Origin: a virus
Length of the DNA stretch: 38,506 nt
IMG/VR virus record: IMGVR_UViG_3300049255_000549
Coordinates: 1-38,506 of that record
Reading direction: 5' to 3' (one strand)
A program made the translations under genes and the position numbers. This document shows, one piece after another, positions 29,532 through 37,387 of this stretch. A model generated the notes under the pieces. The model ran no database searches and was not told the DNA's origin. It worked only from the letters and a program-made list of their open reading frames with translations. Each line of letters begins with the position of its first letter. Position 1 is the first letter of the stretch.

Positions 29532-29891
29532 ATGGCTAAGATTCTCGGCCTTGCCGATATCGCCGTCGACGGCACAGTCGTGTTGAGCGGCGACGACTCC
29601 ACCCTCGAACCCGGTGGCGTCGAGCGCAAAGTGGTCAAGGGCAATAAGGTCCAGGGCTATTCAGAAGCGGCGATGGAGTCGACGCTGGAAGTGAACGTCG
29701 CCATCGACGACACCTTCAGCATCGACTTCTTCCGCAACATCACCAACTCCACGATCACCTTCACCGCCGACACCGGCCAGGTGTGGTCAATTGCCGGGGC
29801 CTGGTGCTCGAAGCCGCCGGGCATCGCCCAGAAGGATGGCCGGTCCAAGGTGACCTTCACCGGGCCTCCGGCGACGGAGATCCTGGCGTGA
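29532..29891 (+). CDS. Tail tube protein (Mu M-like)
   Basis: 119 residues (Mu M is 118). A compact beta protein: LADIAVDGTVVLSGDDSTLEPGGVERK, then YSEAAMESTLEVNVAI and the FTGPPATEI ending. It forms the inner tube. The stop overlaps the next GTG (GTGA). Confidence 0.93.
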   Translation: MAKILGLADIAVDGTVVLSGDDSTLEPGGVERKVVKGNKVQGYSEAAMESTLEVNVAIDDTFSIDFFRNITNSTITFTADTGQVWSIAGAWCSKPPGIAQKDGRSKVTFTGPPATEILA

Positions 29892-30193
29892 GCGGCGAGA
29901 CCTATCAGCTGGCCCACCCCGTGACCCGGCGCCTACGGGTGGTCGGGGGCGCGGAGACCGAAGACGTCATCTCGGAGGTCGAGATCCGGCGCTTGAACGG
30001 CTCCGACATCCGCTGGCTGGAAAACGCCGCTGGGAAACCCGGACAGTCCCTGGGCCTCATCGCCCGCGTGACCGGCCTTCCGGCCGTGACCATCGACCTC
30101 ATCGACGCCGAGGACATCGCCGGCATCGCCGAGGTGATCGAGGGTTTTTTGCCCGCTTCCCTGCGGAGTGGCGAAGCCTCCTCGGGGACCTAG
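29888..30193 (+). CDS. Tail assembly chaperone, short form (Mu gp41-like)
   Basis: 101 residues, GTG start overlapping the tube stop. It shows the tail assembly chaperone pattern SEVEIRRLNGSDIRWLE and LIARVTGLPAVTIDLIDAEDIAGIAEVIEGFL. It is the zero-frame product. The frameshifted form shares its first 87-88 residues. It would coat the tape measure protein before tube growth. Confidence 0.88.
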   Translation: MSGETYQLAHPVTRRLRVVGGAETEDVISEVEIRRLNGSDIRWLENAAGKPGQSLGLIARVTGLPAVTIDLIDAEDIAGIAEVIEGFLPASLRSGEASSGT

Positions 30194-30300
30194 CGGCGGC
30201 CTATCATTTCGGGGCGGCCGAACTCCTGGCGATGGACGACGAAGACATCCTGATGTGGCACCAGCAGGCGGCGCGTATCTATGAAGGACCTGAAACTTAG
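29888..30300 (+). CDS. Tail assembly chaperone, -1 frameshift form
   Basis: A fusion of about 137 residues made by slipping at GGGTTTTTTG (30142-30151). The added -1 segment reads FARFPAEWRSLLGDLAAAYHF, GAAELLAMDDEDILMWHQQAARIYEG, which resembles phage GpE-type chaperone tails, and ends at TAG 30298-30300 after the tape measure start. Both G GGT TTT and T TTT TTG are canonical slippery heptamers in the zero frame. The -1 frame has no useful start of its own. Confidence 0.8.
30142..30151 (+). promoter_or_regulatory. Programmed -1 frameshift slippery site
   Basis: GGGTTTTTTG within zero-frame codons GAG GGT TTT TTG. G GGT TTT and T TTT TTG both satisfy the X XXY YYZ rule. It sits between two chaperone-like frames, as in other tailed phages. 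Any stimulatory RNA structure downstream was not modelled. Confidence 0.78.
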
Positions 30301-32059
30301 TCTGATCGTCCAGGCCCTCGACCGGGCCACCGCGCCTCTGCGCTCCATCGGCGCGGGTCTGAAGGGCCTGGAAGAGCGGACCGAGCACCTGGGTCGCAGT
30401 TTCAAAAGACTGGAGCTGGCTGGGTTCCTGGGTGGCGGTCTCGTCATCGGCGCGGCGGCGGAAGCCGGGCGCGGGCTTTATGAGCTAACCAACAAAGTCG
30501 CTGAGCTGGGGGAAGGCTTCCTCCACGCCTCGATCAAGTCTGGTGCCACGGTTGAACAGATGCAGCGGCTAGGCTTCGCCGCCAAGCAGCTCGGCGTCGA
30601 TCAGGATGGCCTTAGCCAGGTGTTTTTCCGATTCCAAACCCACCTCGCCAACGGCCTGAAGGGCCAGAAGGACACCGTTGCTTCGCTGAGGCTTCTCGGC
30701 ATTTCCATGCAGGAGGCCAAGCGGCTCAGTAAGGATCCGCATGAGGCGTTCCTGCGCCTGGTCGACGGCTTCACAGCCATCAAGAACCCGACCGTAAGGG
30801 CGAAGCTGGCGATGGATCTGTTCAGCCGCTCTGGCTACCAGATCATGCCGATGCTCACCGCCGGGCGCGCGGCGATCAAAGGGTTCGAAGACCAGCTCGA
30901 CGCCGCTCATGGAGTAATGAGCAATGAGGCCGCCGAGGCGGCCGAAAAGCTCATTCAAAAGCTGCGAAACCTGTCCGTCACGCTCCAGGGTTTGCAGATG
31001 CAAATCGGCGTCGCGCTTTTGCCCGTCATGAGTCGCTTCGTCGACAAGGTCACAGATGTGATCGTCCACCTAAAACCGGCGGTGATTGCCAGGTTTACGG
31101 ACTCCCTTGGAAAGCTGATTGAGCAGCTCCCGGCACTAATCAATTTGACCAGCCAGCTCCTCGATTTCGTAGCCATGGCCGCGCCGAGGTTCCTGGCCTG
31201 GAGTGATAAAGTCGGCGGCGTCAAAAACGTTTTGATCGCTTTGGGCGCACTCATGGCGGGAGAGTTCGTTGTCAACGCCCTCACCGCCGTTGTCGCGCTC
31301 GGTAAGTTCATCGCGCTGTTGAGAATCATGAAGGGCCTTGAGATCGCGGGATCGGTGCTCTCGGCGGCCGTCGCTATACTCAAGATCGTCCCCGCCCTCG
31401 CGCTCGCCACGGACGCTATGTTCGCTTTTGACGTGGCGCTGAATGCCAACCCCATTGGCCTGATCGCTCTAGCCATCGGCATTGTGGTCGCGGCTGTCGG
31501 AACCCTGGCTTTCGGCGTCTATGAGCTGATCAAGCACTGGAGCGGCGTGACGGCCTTCTTCGGCGTCCTCTGGGGGTCAGTCACCAAGCTCTTCGCCCAG
31601 GCGGCAAAGGCCATCTCGATCTCGACGGCTCTGCCCCTGGCTATCCTGCGCCAGTCCTGGGCCGGCGTAACGGCGTGGTTCACGAATCTCCTGGCGGGCG
31701 TCGAGCGCGCGTTTGCCGGCGCGTGGAAGCGGATCAGCGCTGGAACGCCTGACTGGGTTGCGAACCTGCTTAAGGCCGGCGCCATCGGCCTCTCCGTCGC
31801 GGTCAATCCCGCCGCCGCCGCAACGCCGGCCAGGACTCCCGCACCTCACGTCGCCGCCCCAGCGCCGACGCCGGTCGGCCCTTCCAGACCCCTGTCCAAA
31901 CCCCCTGGCGCATCCACCGCGGCCCCTGCCCCATCGGCCCATGGACGGGTCGATGTGAACGTCCGCCTCGACCAGGACGGCCGCGTCAAGGACGCCAAGG
32001 TGCGCGCCAGCGGGGCCGGGGTTTCCGCCAGCGCCTCGCGCGGGGTGCTTCCCGGATGA
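30281..32059 (+). CDS. Tape measure protein (Mu gp42-like)
   Basis: 592 residues. A helical opening (LSLIVQALDRATAPLRSIGAGLKGLEERTEHL), a soluble helical part, then several hydrophobic stretches between about 330 and 440 (GALMAGEFVVNALTAVVALG and IGLIALAIGIVVAAVGTLAFG) and a Pro/Ala-rich C-terminus. It sets tail length and is ejected with DNA. The start overlaps the chaperone frameshift product by 20 bases. Shorter than many tape measures, which would predict a rather short tail. Confidence 0.9.
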   Translation: MKDLKLSLIVQALDRATAPLRSIGAGLKGLEERTEHLGRSFKRLELAGFLGGGLVIGAAAEAGRGLYELTNKVAELGEGFLHASIKSGATVEQMQRLGFAAKQLGVDQDGLSQVFFRFQTHLANGLKGQKDTVASLRLLGISMQEAKRLSKDPHEAFLRLVDGFTAIKNPTVRAKLAMDLFSRSGYQIMPMLTAGRAAIKGFEDQLDAAHGVMSNEAAEAAEKLIQKLRNLSVTLQGLQMQIGVALLPVMSRFVDKVTDVIVHLKPAVIARFTDSLGKLIEQLPALINLTSQLLDFVAMAAPRFLAWSDKVGGVKNVLIALGALMAGEFVVNALTAVVALGKFIALLRIMKGLEIAGSVLSAAVAILKIVPALALATDAMFAFDVALNANPIGLIALAIGIVVAAVGTLAFGVYELIKHWSGVTAFFGVLWGSVTKLFAQAAKAISISTALPLAILRQSWAGVTAWFTNLLAGVERAFAGAWKRISAGTPDWVANLLKAGAIGLSVAVNPAAAATPARTPAPHVAAPAPTPVGPSRPLSKPPGASTAAPAPSAHGRVDVNVRLDQDGRVKDAKVRASGAGVSASASRGVLPG

Positions 32060-33294
32060 CCTGGCGCGACCGCCTCCAGCAGGGCTCGTTTCGCGGGGTA
32101 AGTTTCCAGGTCCGCGAGTCTCACGCCACCTTCGGGCGTCGCAACGCCGTCCACGAATACCCCGGGCGCGATCAGCCCTGGGTCGAGGATCTGGGCCGGT
32201 CGGCAGACCGCTGGGTGATCGAGGCCTTCGTGGTCGGGCCTGACTACGACACGGCCCGCAACGCGCTCATCGCGGCGATCCGCGCCAAGGGCTCCGGCAC
32301 CCTCGTCCATCCCTATCTCGGCACCCTGACCGCCAGCGTCGAGACCGGCGCGGAGGTGACGGACTCCACCGAGGAAGGGGGCATGGCCCGCTTCTTCATT
32401 CCGTTCGTCGAAGCCGGCGCGGATATGACGCCGAACGCGACGCCGGACACCCAAGGCGCGGCGGTGCAGGCGGCGACCAACGCCCGCGCGGCGGCTGTCG
32501 CCAGCGGCGCCGCGCGCATTGTCGCGACCAATGTCGCGGGCTTTGTCCTGGGCGCCGCCCAGACCCTTCTGGGCGCGGCGGGATCCGCGATCAGCGCCGC
32601 CCTCAACGCGGTCGCCGACCCGATGCTGGCCTTCTCCTATCTCCAGCAGATCGAGGCCATGATCACAGCCCCCGCGCCGCTGCTCATCGACCCGGGAACC
32701 CTGGCCGGGACGATCTTCGATACCGTGGGCGCGGTGGGCGCGCTCGCGCTCTACGCGGACGACGCCCTGACCCAGCTCGTGGGGCCGACCGGCGTGGCGA
32801 GCGGCCAGCCTAACGGCCTTATCGGATTTGGAACCGACCTCGCGCCGGTCGCCATGACCACGCCTGACCGCATGACTCAGAGCGGCAATCAGGCGGCCCT
32901 CTCCCAGATCGTCCAGGCCGCCGCCGCCGCTTCGGCCGTGAGCGTCGTCTCGGATATCGTCTTCACGTCCTATGACGACGCGGTCAGCATCCGCGACCCC
33001 CTGGCCGACCAGATCGATATGCTGGCCGCCGCCATCGCCGACAGCGGCGACGACACCCTGGCCCAGTCCATGGACGCCCTGAGGCTGGCCCTGATCGCCG
33101 ACGTGACGGCCCGAGGCGCATCCCTGGCGCGGCTCTATGCTTACACGCCGCCTTCGACCCAATCGGCGCTTCTGATCGCCCAGCGTCTCTATGGCGACGC
33201 GACCATGGCGGATGACCTGATTGCGAGAAACGCGATCCCGCACCCGCTGTTTGTGGCCGGCGGCCAGGCCCTGGAGGTGCTCTCCAATGGCTAG
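32056..33294 (+). CDS. Mu N-like baseplate protein (DNA circularisation N-domain)
   Basis: 412 residues. The N-terminal about 95 residues are the so-called DNA_circ_N domain: WRDRLQQGSFRGVSFQV, RRNAVHEYPGRDQPWVEDLG, FVVGPDYDTARNALI and HPYLGTL. A long Ala-rich middle and a C-terminal LysM-like segment (TQSALLIAQRLYGD) follow. In Mu, N is a tail/baseplate component needed for infection. ATGA overlap with the tape measure gene and a short overlap with the next gene. Confidence 0.92.
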   Translation: MTWRDRLQQGSFRGVSFQVRESHATFGRRNAVHEYPGRDQPWVEDLGRSADRWVIEAFVVGPDYDTARNALIAAIRAKGSGTLVHPYLGTLTASVETGAEVTDSTEEGGMARFFIPFVEAGADMTPNATPDTQGAAVQAATNARAAAVASGAARIVATNVAGFVLGAAQTLLGAAGSAISAALNAVADPMLAFSYLQQIEAMITAPAPLLIDPGTLAGTIFDTVGAVGALALYADDALTQLVGPTGVASGQPNGLIGFGTDLAPVAMTTPDRMTQSGNQAALSQIVQAAAAASAVSVVSDIVFTSYDDAVSIRDPLADQIDMLAAAIADSGDDTLAQSMDALRLALIADVTARGASLARLYAYTPPSTQSALLIAQRLYGDATMADDLIARNAIPHPLFVAGGQALEVLSNG

Positions 33295-34441
33295 TTCCAC
33301 GGCCGGCGACGGGTCTGGCTATCAGCTGCTGGTCAATGGTCAGCGCTATGGCGGGTGGACCTCTATCGAGGTGACAAAAAGCCTCGACACCATGACCGGG
33401 GCTTTCGAGGTCGAAAGCACTGACCGCTGGCCCGGTCAGCCCTCGATCTGGCCGATACAGACCGGCGACGCCGTCAAGGTGTTGATCGACGGCGAGCTTC
33501 TATTCACCGGCTGGGTCGATGAGGTCAGTCCGGAGGAAGACAGCGCCAATCACAGCGTCAAGATCCACGGGCGTGGTCGCACCTGCGACCTGGTCGACTG
33601 TTCGGCGATGAACACCCCGGGGCGGTGGCGTAACCTCAAGCTGGAGGCCATCGTCGCCGACCTCTGCAAGCCGTTCAACATCGCGGTCACGGCCTCGGCC
33701 GACACCGGCGCGCCCATCGCGGCCTTCGCGCTTCAGCAGGGCGAGGTGGTAAAGGCCGCCATCGACCGCTTGGTCCAGCAACGTGGCGTCCTTCCCGTGG
33801 AGACGCCTAGTGGCGACCTCGTCATCGCCACGCCCAGCACCAACCGCGCGGCCGGGTCCCTCACCATCGGCCAGAACGTCGTCCACGGGCAGGCCAAACA
33901 TGACGCCAAGGATCGGTTCTCGACCTATGTGGTGAAAGGCCAGCGGCAGGGCCACGACGGCGACAATGGGGCTCAGGCGCTCCATGTCTCGGCCACCGCC
34001 AACGACCCTCTGGTGACGCGCTATCGGCCCTTGATGATCCTCGCCGAGGATCAGGCGACCGGCGCGTCGGCGGCCAGCCGCGCCAGCTTCGCGGCGACCG
34101 TTCGCGCGGGGCGCTCGCAAACTGGAAAGCTGACCGTGACGGGTGACCGCGACGCGTCCGGCGCGCTCTGGACCCCGAACACGCTGGTGACCGTGGCGGC
34201 GGCCGACCTTGGCCTGCAGGGCGACCTGCTGATCAACGAGATCCGCTTCAAGTCCAGCCAGGAAGGCACCCTCACCGAGGTATGGGTCACCCGGCCGGAG
34301 GCCTACAGCCTGGGCGAAGTGAAAGGGGGCGGCCTGTCGCGCCTGGACAGCCGCAACGCCGGGCGCGGCGCGAAGGCGCGCAAGGGGCGCAAGGGGCGCA
34401 CGTCGACCAACCTCGCCCTCGCCGATCTGCCAACCACATGA
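33287..34441 (+). CDS. Mu P-like baseplate hub protein
   Basis: 384 residues from the ATG at 33287, overlapping N by 8 bases. Mu P / gpD hub pattern: YGGWTSIEVTKSLDTMTGAFEVE, GDAVKVLIDGELLFTGWVDEV and later ADLGLQGDLLINEIRFKSSQEGTLTEVWVTRPEA. It forms the hub ring at the tube tip. The C-terminal tail is unusually basic with a short direct repeat (KARKGRKGRT), coded by a small tandem repeat at about 34373-34400. Confidence 0.9.
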   Translation: MASSTAGDGSGYQLLVNGQRYGGWTSIEVTKSLDTMTGAFEVESTDRWPGQPSIWPIQTGDAVKVLIDGELLFTGWVDEVSPEEDSANHSVKIHGRGRTCDLVDCSAMNTPGRWRNLKLEAIVADLCKPFNIAVTASADTGAPIAAFALQQGEVVKAAIDRLVQQRGVLPVETPSGDLVIATPSTNRAAGSLTIGQNVVHGQAKHDAKDRFSTYVVKGQRQGHDGDNGAQALHVSATANDPLVTRYRPLMILAEDQATGASAASRASFAATVRAGRSQTGKLTVTGDRDASGALWTPNTLVTVAAADLGLQGDLLINEIRFKSSQEGTLTEVWVTRPEAYSLGEVKGGGLSRLDSRNAGRGAKARKGRKGRTSTNLALADLPTT

Positions 34442-34917
34442 TGGAGGCGCTCAAACAGGCGATTCACGACGCTAGGCGACGGGCCGTGATGGCGGTCGCG
34501 CGCGGCATTCTGAGCGCCATCGACGACTCCAAGATGGCCCAGGAGGTGCAGATCCAGCTTCTGGACGGCGAGACCGCCGATCAGATCGAGCGCTTCCAGG
34601 AATATGGCTTTACCTCAGCCCCGTTCGCTCAAGCCGAGGCTGTCATGGTCTGTGTCGGCGGCCTGCGCAGCCACGGTATCGTCATCGCGGTGGAGGACCG
34701 CCGCTATCGGCTGAAAGGCCTCACGGCGGGCGAGGTCGCCCTCTACGACGATCAGGGCCAGGCCGTGCATCTGAAGCGCGGCGGCATCGTTCTCAGCAGC
34801 CCCGGAGTCGAGGCCAGCGAGAACCTATCGGTCGGCAATGGCGCGTCCGGCACCTTCACCAGCCCCACCGGCCTGACCATCACGGTCCAGGACGGCATCA
34901 TCACCAACATCGTTTAG
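34438..34917 (+). CDS. Baseplate spike protein (Mu gp45, V-like)
   Basis: 159 residues. An OB-fold-like core (VQIQLLDGETADQIERFQEYGFTSAPFAQAEAVMVCVGG) followed by a beta-helix-like end with GLTITVQDGIITNIV, as in Mu gp45. It is the membrane-piercing tip of the contractile tail. ATGA overlap with the hub gene; the first of two ATG codons is used. Confidence 0.93.
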   Translation: MMEALKQAIHDARRRAVMAVARGILSAIDDSKMAQEVQIQLLDGETADQIERFQEYGFTSAPFAQAEAVMVCVGGLRSHGIVIAVEDRRYRLKGLTAGEVALYDDQGQAVHLKRGGIVLSSPGVEASENLSVGNGASGTFTSPTGLTITVQDGIITNIV

Positions 34918-34930
34918 GGAGCGCCCGCCA

Positions 34931-35317
34931 GTGAACCCCCAAGGCTCAGCCACCCTGAATGTCGCGGCGCTCACCTCACTGCAGTCGCGCATCGAGCGGG
35001 CGGGATCCTGCGCGGAACTGGCCGCCCTGGTGACCGAACACTTCGCCTCCTTGAGCGCGGTCAAGGCGGCCATAGCCGCCGAGAGCGCCGCCATCGCGCC
35101 GATCCTGGCGCTGCTGGAGGCCCCCACCAATCCGGCCGCTCTGATCACCTGGGTCGAGAATTTCATCACCGGCTTCCTGACGCCCTATGTGAAGCCCTAC
35201 GTCACCCTGGCCCAACAGCTCGTCCAGCTCGAAGCCCAGGTGGTGACCCTGACGGCCGCCATCGAGGCGCGGGCCGCGCAGTTTGAATCCTGTGTCGTGG
35301 GGATCCCGGCCCTATGA
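34931..35317 (+). CDS. Hypothetical protein between gp45 and gp46
   Basis: 128 residues, GTG start with AGGGAG upstream. An Ala-rich helical protein (LQSRIERAGSCAELAALVTEHF, LAQQLVQLEAQVVTLTAAIEARAAQFE) with heptad-like spacing at the end. Not present in Mu at this position; the overlap with the next gene (ATGA) shows it is part of the tail operon. Perhaps a baseplate accessory; no family recognised. Confidence 0.65.
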   Translation: MNPQGSATLNVAALTSLQSRIERAGSCAELAALVTEHFASLSAVKAAIAAESAAIAPILALLEAPTNPAALITWVENFITGFLTPYVKPYVTLAQQLVQLEAQVVTLTAAIEARAAQFESCVVGIPAL

Positions 35318-35763
35318 CCGATATCGCCCTCATCCCGGTTCAAGGTGACTTCTCGGCCGACCTCGCGGTCCTGGGCGGCGATCTGCAGTCCGATCAAGGG
35401 ATGAACACCGCCATCATCATCAGCCTGTTCAGTGACGCCCGTGCCGGCGACGACGACGCCCTGCCTCAGGAAAACGCGGACCGGCGTGGATGGTGGGCCG
35501 ACGCCTATTCCCCGATCCCGGGCGACGTAACCGGCTCGAAGCTGTGGCTGCTCTACCGCGCCAAACAGACCGCCGATGTCCTCGTCTCGGCGCGCCAGTA
35601 TGCCCTGGACGCCCTGGGCTGGATGCTGACCGACGGCGTCGCGGCTTCCGTCGATGTGGTGGCCACCTTCCCACAGCGCGGCTGGCTGGCCCTCGGCGTC
35701 ACGGTGCAGCGCCCCTCCGGGCCCGGGCGACTCCACTACGATTACGTCTGGAAAAACGCATGA
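35314..35763 (+). CDS. Mu gp46-like baseplate wedge protein
   Basis: 149 residues of the GP46 family: GDFSADLAVLGGDLQSDQGMNTAIIISLFSDARA, RRGWWADAYSPIPGDVTGSKLWLLYR and YALDALGWMLTDGVA. Part of the baseplate together with gp47 and gp48. ATGA overlaps on both sides. Confidence 0.92.
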   Translation: MTDIALIPVQGDFSADLAVLGGDLQSDQGMNTAIIISLFSDARAGDDDALPQENADRRGWWADAYSPIPGDVTGSKLWLLYRAKQTADVLVSARQYALDALGWMLTDGVAASVDVVATFPQRGWLALGVTVQRPSGPGRLHYDYVWKNA

Positions 35764-36821
35764 GCGCCTTCAGCCGCCCCACGCGCTCGGCCCTGCTGGC
35801 CAACGCCTATAATGACCTGAACGGGCGGATTCCCGGAGCCGATTCCCGTCTGCGCCGGAACAGCCTCGCCGGCATAGCGGCCATGCATGCCGGCGGTCTC
35901 GATGGGGCTTATGGCTATCTCGACTATATCGCCGACCAGGTGCTCCCCGACACCGCCGATTTTGATCACCTGGTGCGCCACGCCAAGTTCTGGGGTGTCA
36001 CCCCGAAGCTGGCCTCGGCCGGTGTCGGTAACGCTGCCGGCGTCGCCGCCGTGGGCGCGCCGGACGGGACCGATATCCCCGCAGGCACCGTCCTCCAACG
36101 GGCGGACGGCTTCAACTATGCGACCACCGCCGACGCGACGGTGGAAGGCGGCGTCGTCAGCGTCGCCCTCGCCGCCCAGCAGCCGGGAACGGTCGGGAGC
36201 GCCCTGGCGGGCGTCATCCTGAACCTTGTCTCGCCGATCGACGGCGTGAATCCGCAGTTCACCGTCTCGGCCGACATCAACGGCGTCGACGCCGAGACCG
36301 CCCCACAACTCCTCGGCCGCCTTTTGGCGCGCATTCAGAACCCGCCCAAGGGTGGCGGCCCTGGCGACTATGTGGCCTGGGCGCTCAGCCAGGCCGGCGT
36401 CACAAGGGCCTGGGAATACCCGCTCTGGATGGGCCTCGGCACGGTGGGCGTCTTTTTCGTCTTCGACGGTCGGGCGGACATCTTTCCTCTGGCCGGTGAC
36501 GTGACGGCGATGCAGGCCTATCTCGACAGCGTCGCCCCGGTGACCGCGCTCCCACTCGCCCTCGCGCCGCAGATCCTCACCGTCGACTTCCAGATCCAGC
36601 TCACGCCGTCCACGGCGGCCGTCCAGGCGGCTGTCCAAGCCGAACTCGCCGATCTCTTCGCCCGGGAGGCGGCGCCCAGCGTCGAGATCCTGAAAAGCCA
36701 CTACGACCAGGCCATCAGCTTCGCGGCCGGCGAGAGCGATCACGTCACCGTCTCCCCGGCCGGAAACATCGTGCCGGGCGCAGGGTTCCTGCCGGTCCTG
36801 GGAGCCATCACGTGGCTCTGA
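35760..36821 (+). CDS. Mu gp47-like baseplate J protein
   Basis: 353 residues. Baseplate J-like order: an N-terminal helix region, HLVRHAKFWGVTPKLASAG, DGTDIPAGTVLQRADGFNYAT, a middle with PQLLGRLLARIQNPPKGGGPGDYVAWA and a C-terminal domain ending with AGNIVPGAGFLPVLGAITW. A wedge component linking the hub to the fibres. The ATG at 35760 overlaps the previous stop. The frame opens far upstream but that part shadows gp46. Confidence 0.93.
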   Translation: MSAFSRPTRSALLANAYNDLNGRIPGADSRLRRNSLAGIAAMHAGGLDGAYGYLDYIADQVLPDTADFDHLVRHAKFWGVTPKLASAGVGNAAGVAAVGAPDGTDIPAGTVLQRADGFNYATTADATVEGGVVSVALAAQQPGTVGSALAGVILNLVSPIDGVNPQFTVSADINGVDAETAPQLLGRLLARIQNPPKGGGPGDYVAWALSQAGVTRAWEYPLWMGLGTVGVFFVFDGRADIFPLAGDVTAMQAYLDSVAPVTALPLALAPQILTVDFQIQLTPSTAAVQAAVQAELADLFAREAAPSVEILKSHYDQAISFAAGESDHVTVSPAGNIVPGAGFLPVLGAITWL

Positions 36822-37375
36822 TCGGCCCGCACACCTCGCAAGAGTATCAAGCCCAGCTGCTCGATCTCTTGCCGCCCGGGCTCGCCTGGTCGCGGGACCC
36901 CGCTTCGAACATGGGGCTTCTGGCGCTGGCGCTTTCTGATGAGCTGGCGCGGCTAGATGGTCGCTGCCTCGACCTGATCAACGAGGCCGATCCCAGCACC
37001 ACCTCCGAGCTGCTCTCGGCCTGGGAGCGCAACGCCGGCCTTCCAGACCCGGCCATCCCCGCGCCCGTCACGATTCCCGACCGTCTCGCGGCCCTCGCGG
37101 TTCGCCTGACCGCTCAAGGACTCACTAAGCCGGCCGACTTCATCGCCATCGCCACAACACTCGGTTACGCGGCCACCATCGCCTACAACACGCCGCTCTG
37201 CGCCGACACCGGCCATGCCGATGACGAGGTCATCGATGGGCCCAGCGTCTTCTGGTGGATCATGACCGTGCATGTGCCGGCGGGGACGGTGACCCCGCTC
37301 GCCGTGCTGGAGCACGAGGTCCGCCGCTCGGCGCCCGACCACACCTATCCAACCTTCGTCTACGTCAGCCCCTGA
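36812..37375 (+). CDS. Mu gp48-like (DUF2313/YmfQ) tail protein
   Basis: 187 residues, GTG start within the end of gp47 (10-base overlap). DUF2313 features: YQAQLLDLLPPGLAWSRDPAS, LALSDELARLDGRCLDLINEADPSTTSELLSAWER and FWWIMTVHVP. It joins baseplate and fibre. The fibre gene follows after 12 bases. Confidence 0.92.
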   Translation: MALIGPHTSQEYQAQLLDLLPPGLAWSRDPASNMGLLALALSDELARLDGRCLDLINEADPSTTSELLSAWERNAGLPDPAIPAPVTIPDRLAALAVRLTAQGLTKPADFIAIATTLGYAATIAYNTPLCADTGHADDEVIDGPSVFWWIMTVHVPAGTVTPLAVLEHEVRRSAPDHTYPTFVYVSP

Positions 37376-37387
37376 GGAGCGACCCAA

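Noticed and set aside
30150-30285. The +1/-2 frame after the tail chaperone slip site
   Set aside because: It is also open to about 30285, but its product is Gly/Pro/Arg-rich and not chaperone-like, while the -1 frame gives a clear GpE-like helical segment with canonical heptamers.
34373-34400. Short tandem repeat GCGCAAGGG in the hub gene end
   Set aside because: Only about two to three units, coding a basic tail. Probably simple slippage, not a separate element.
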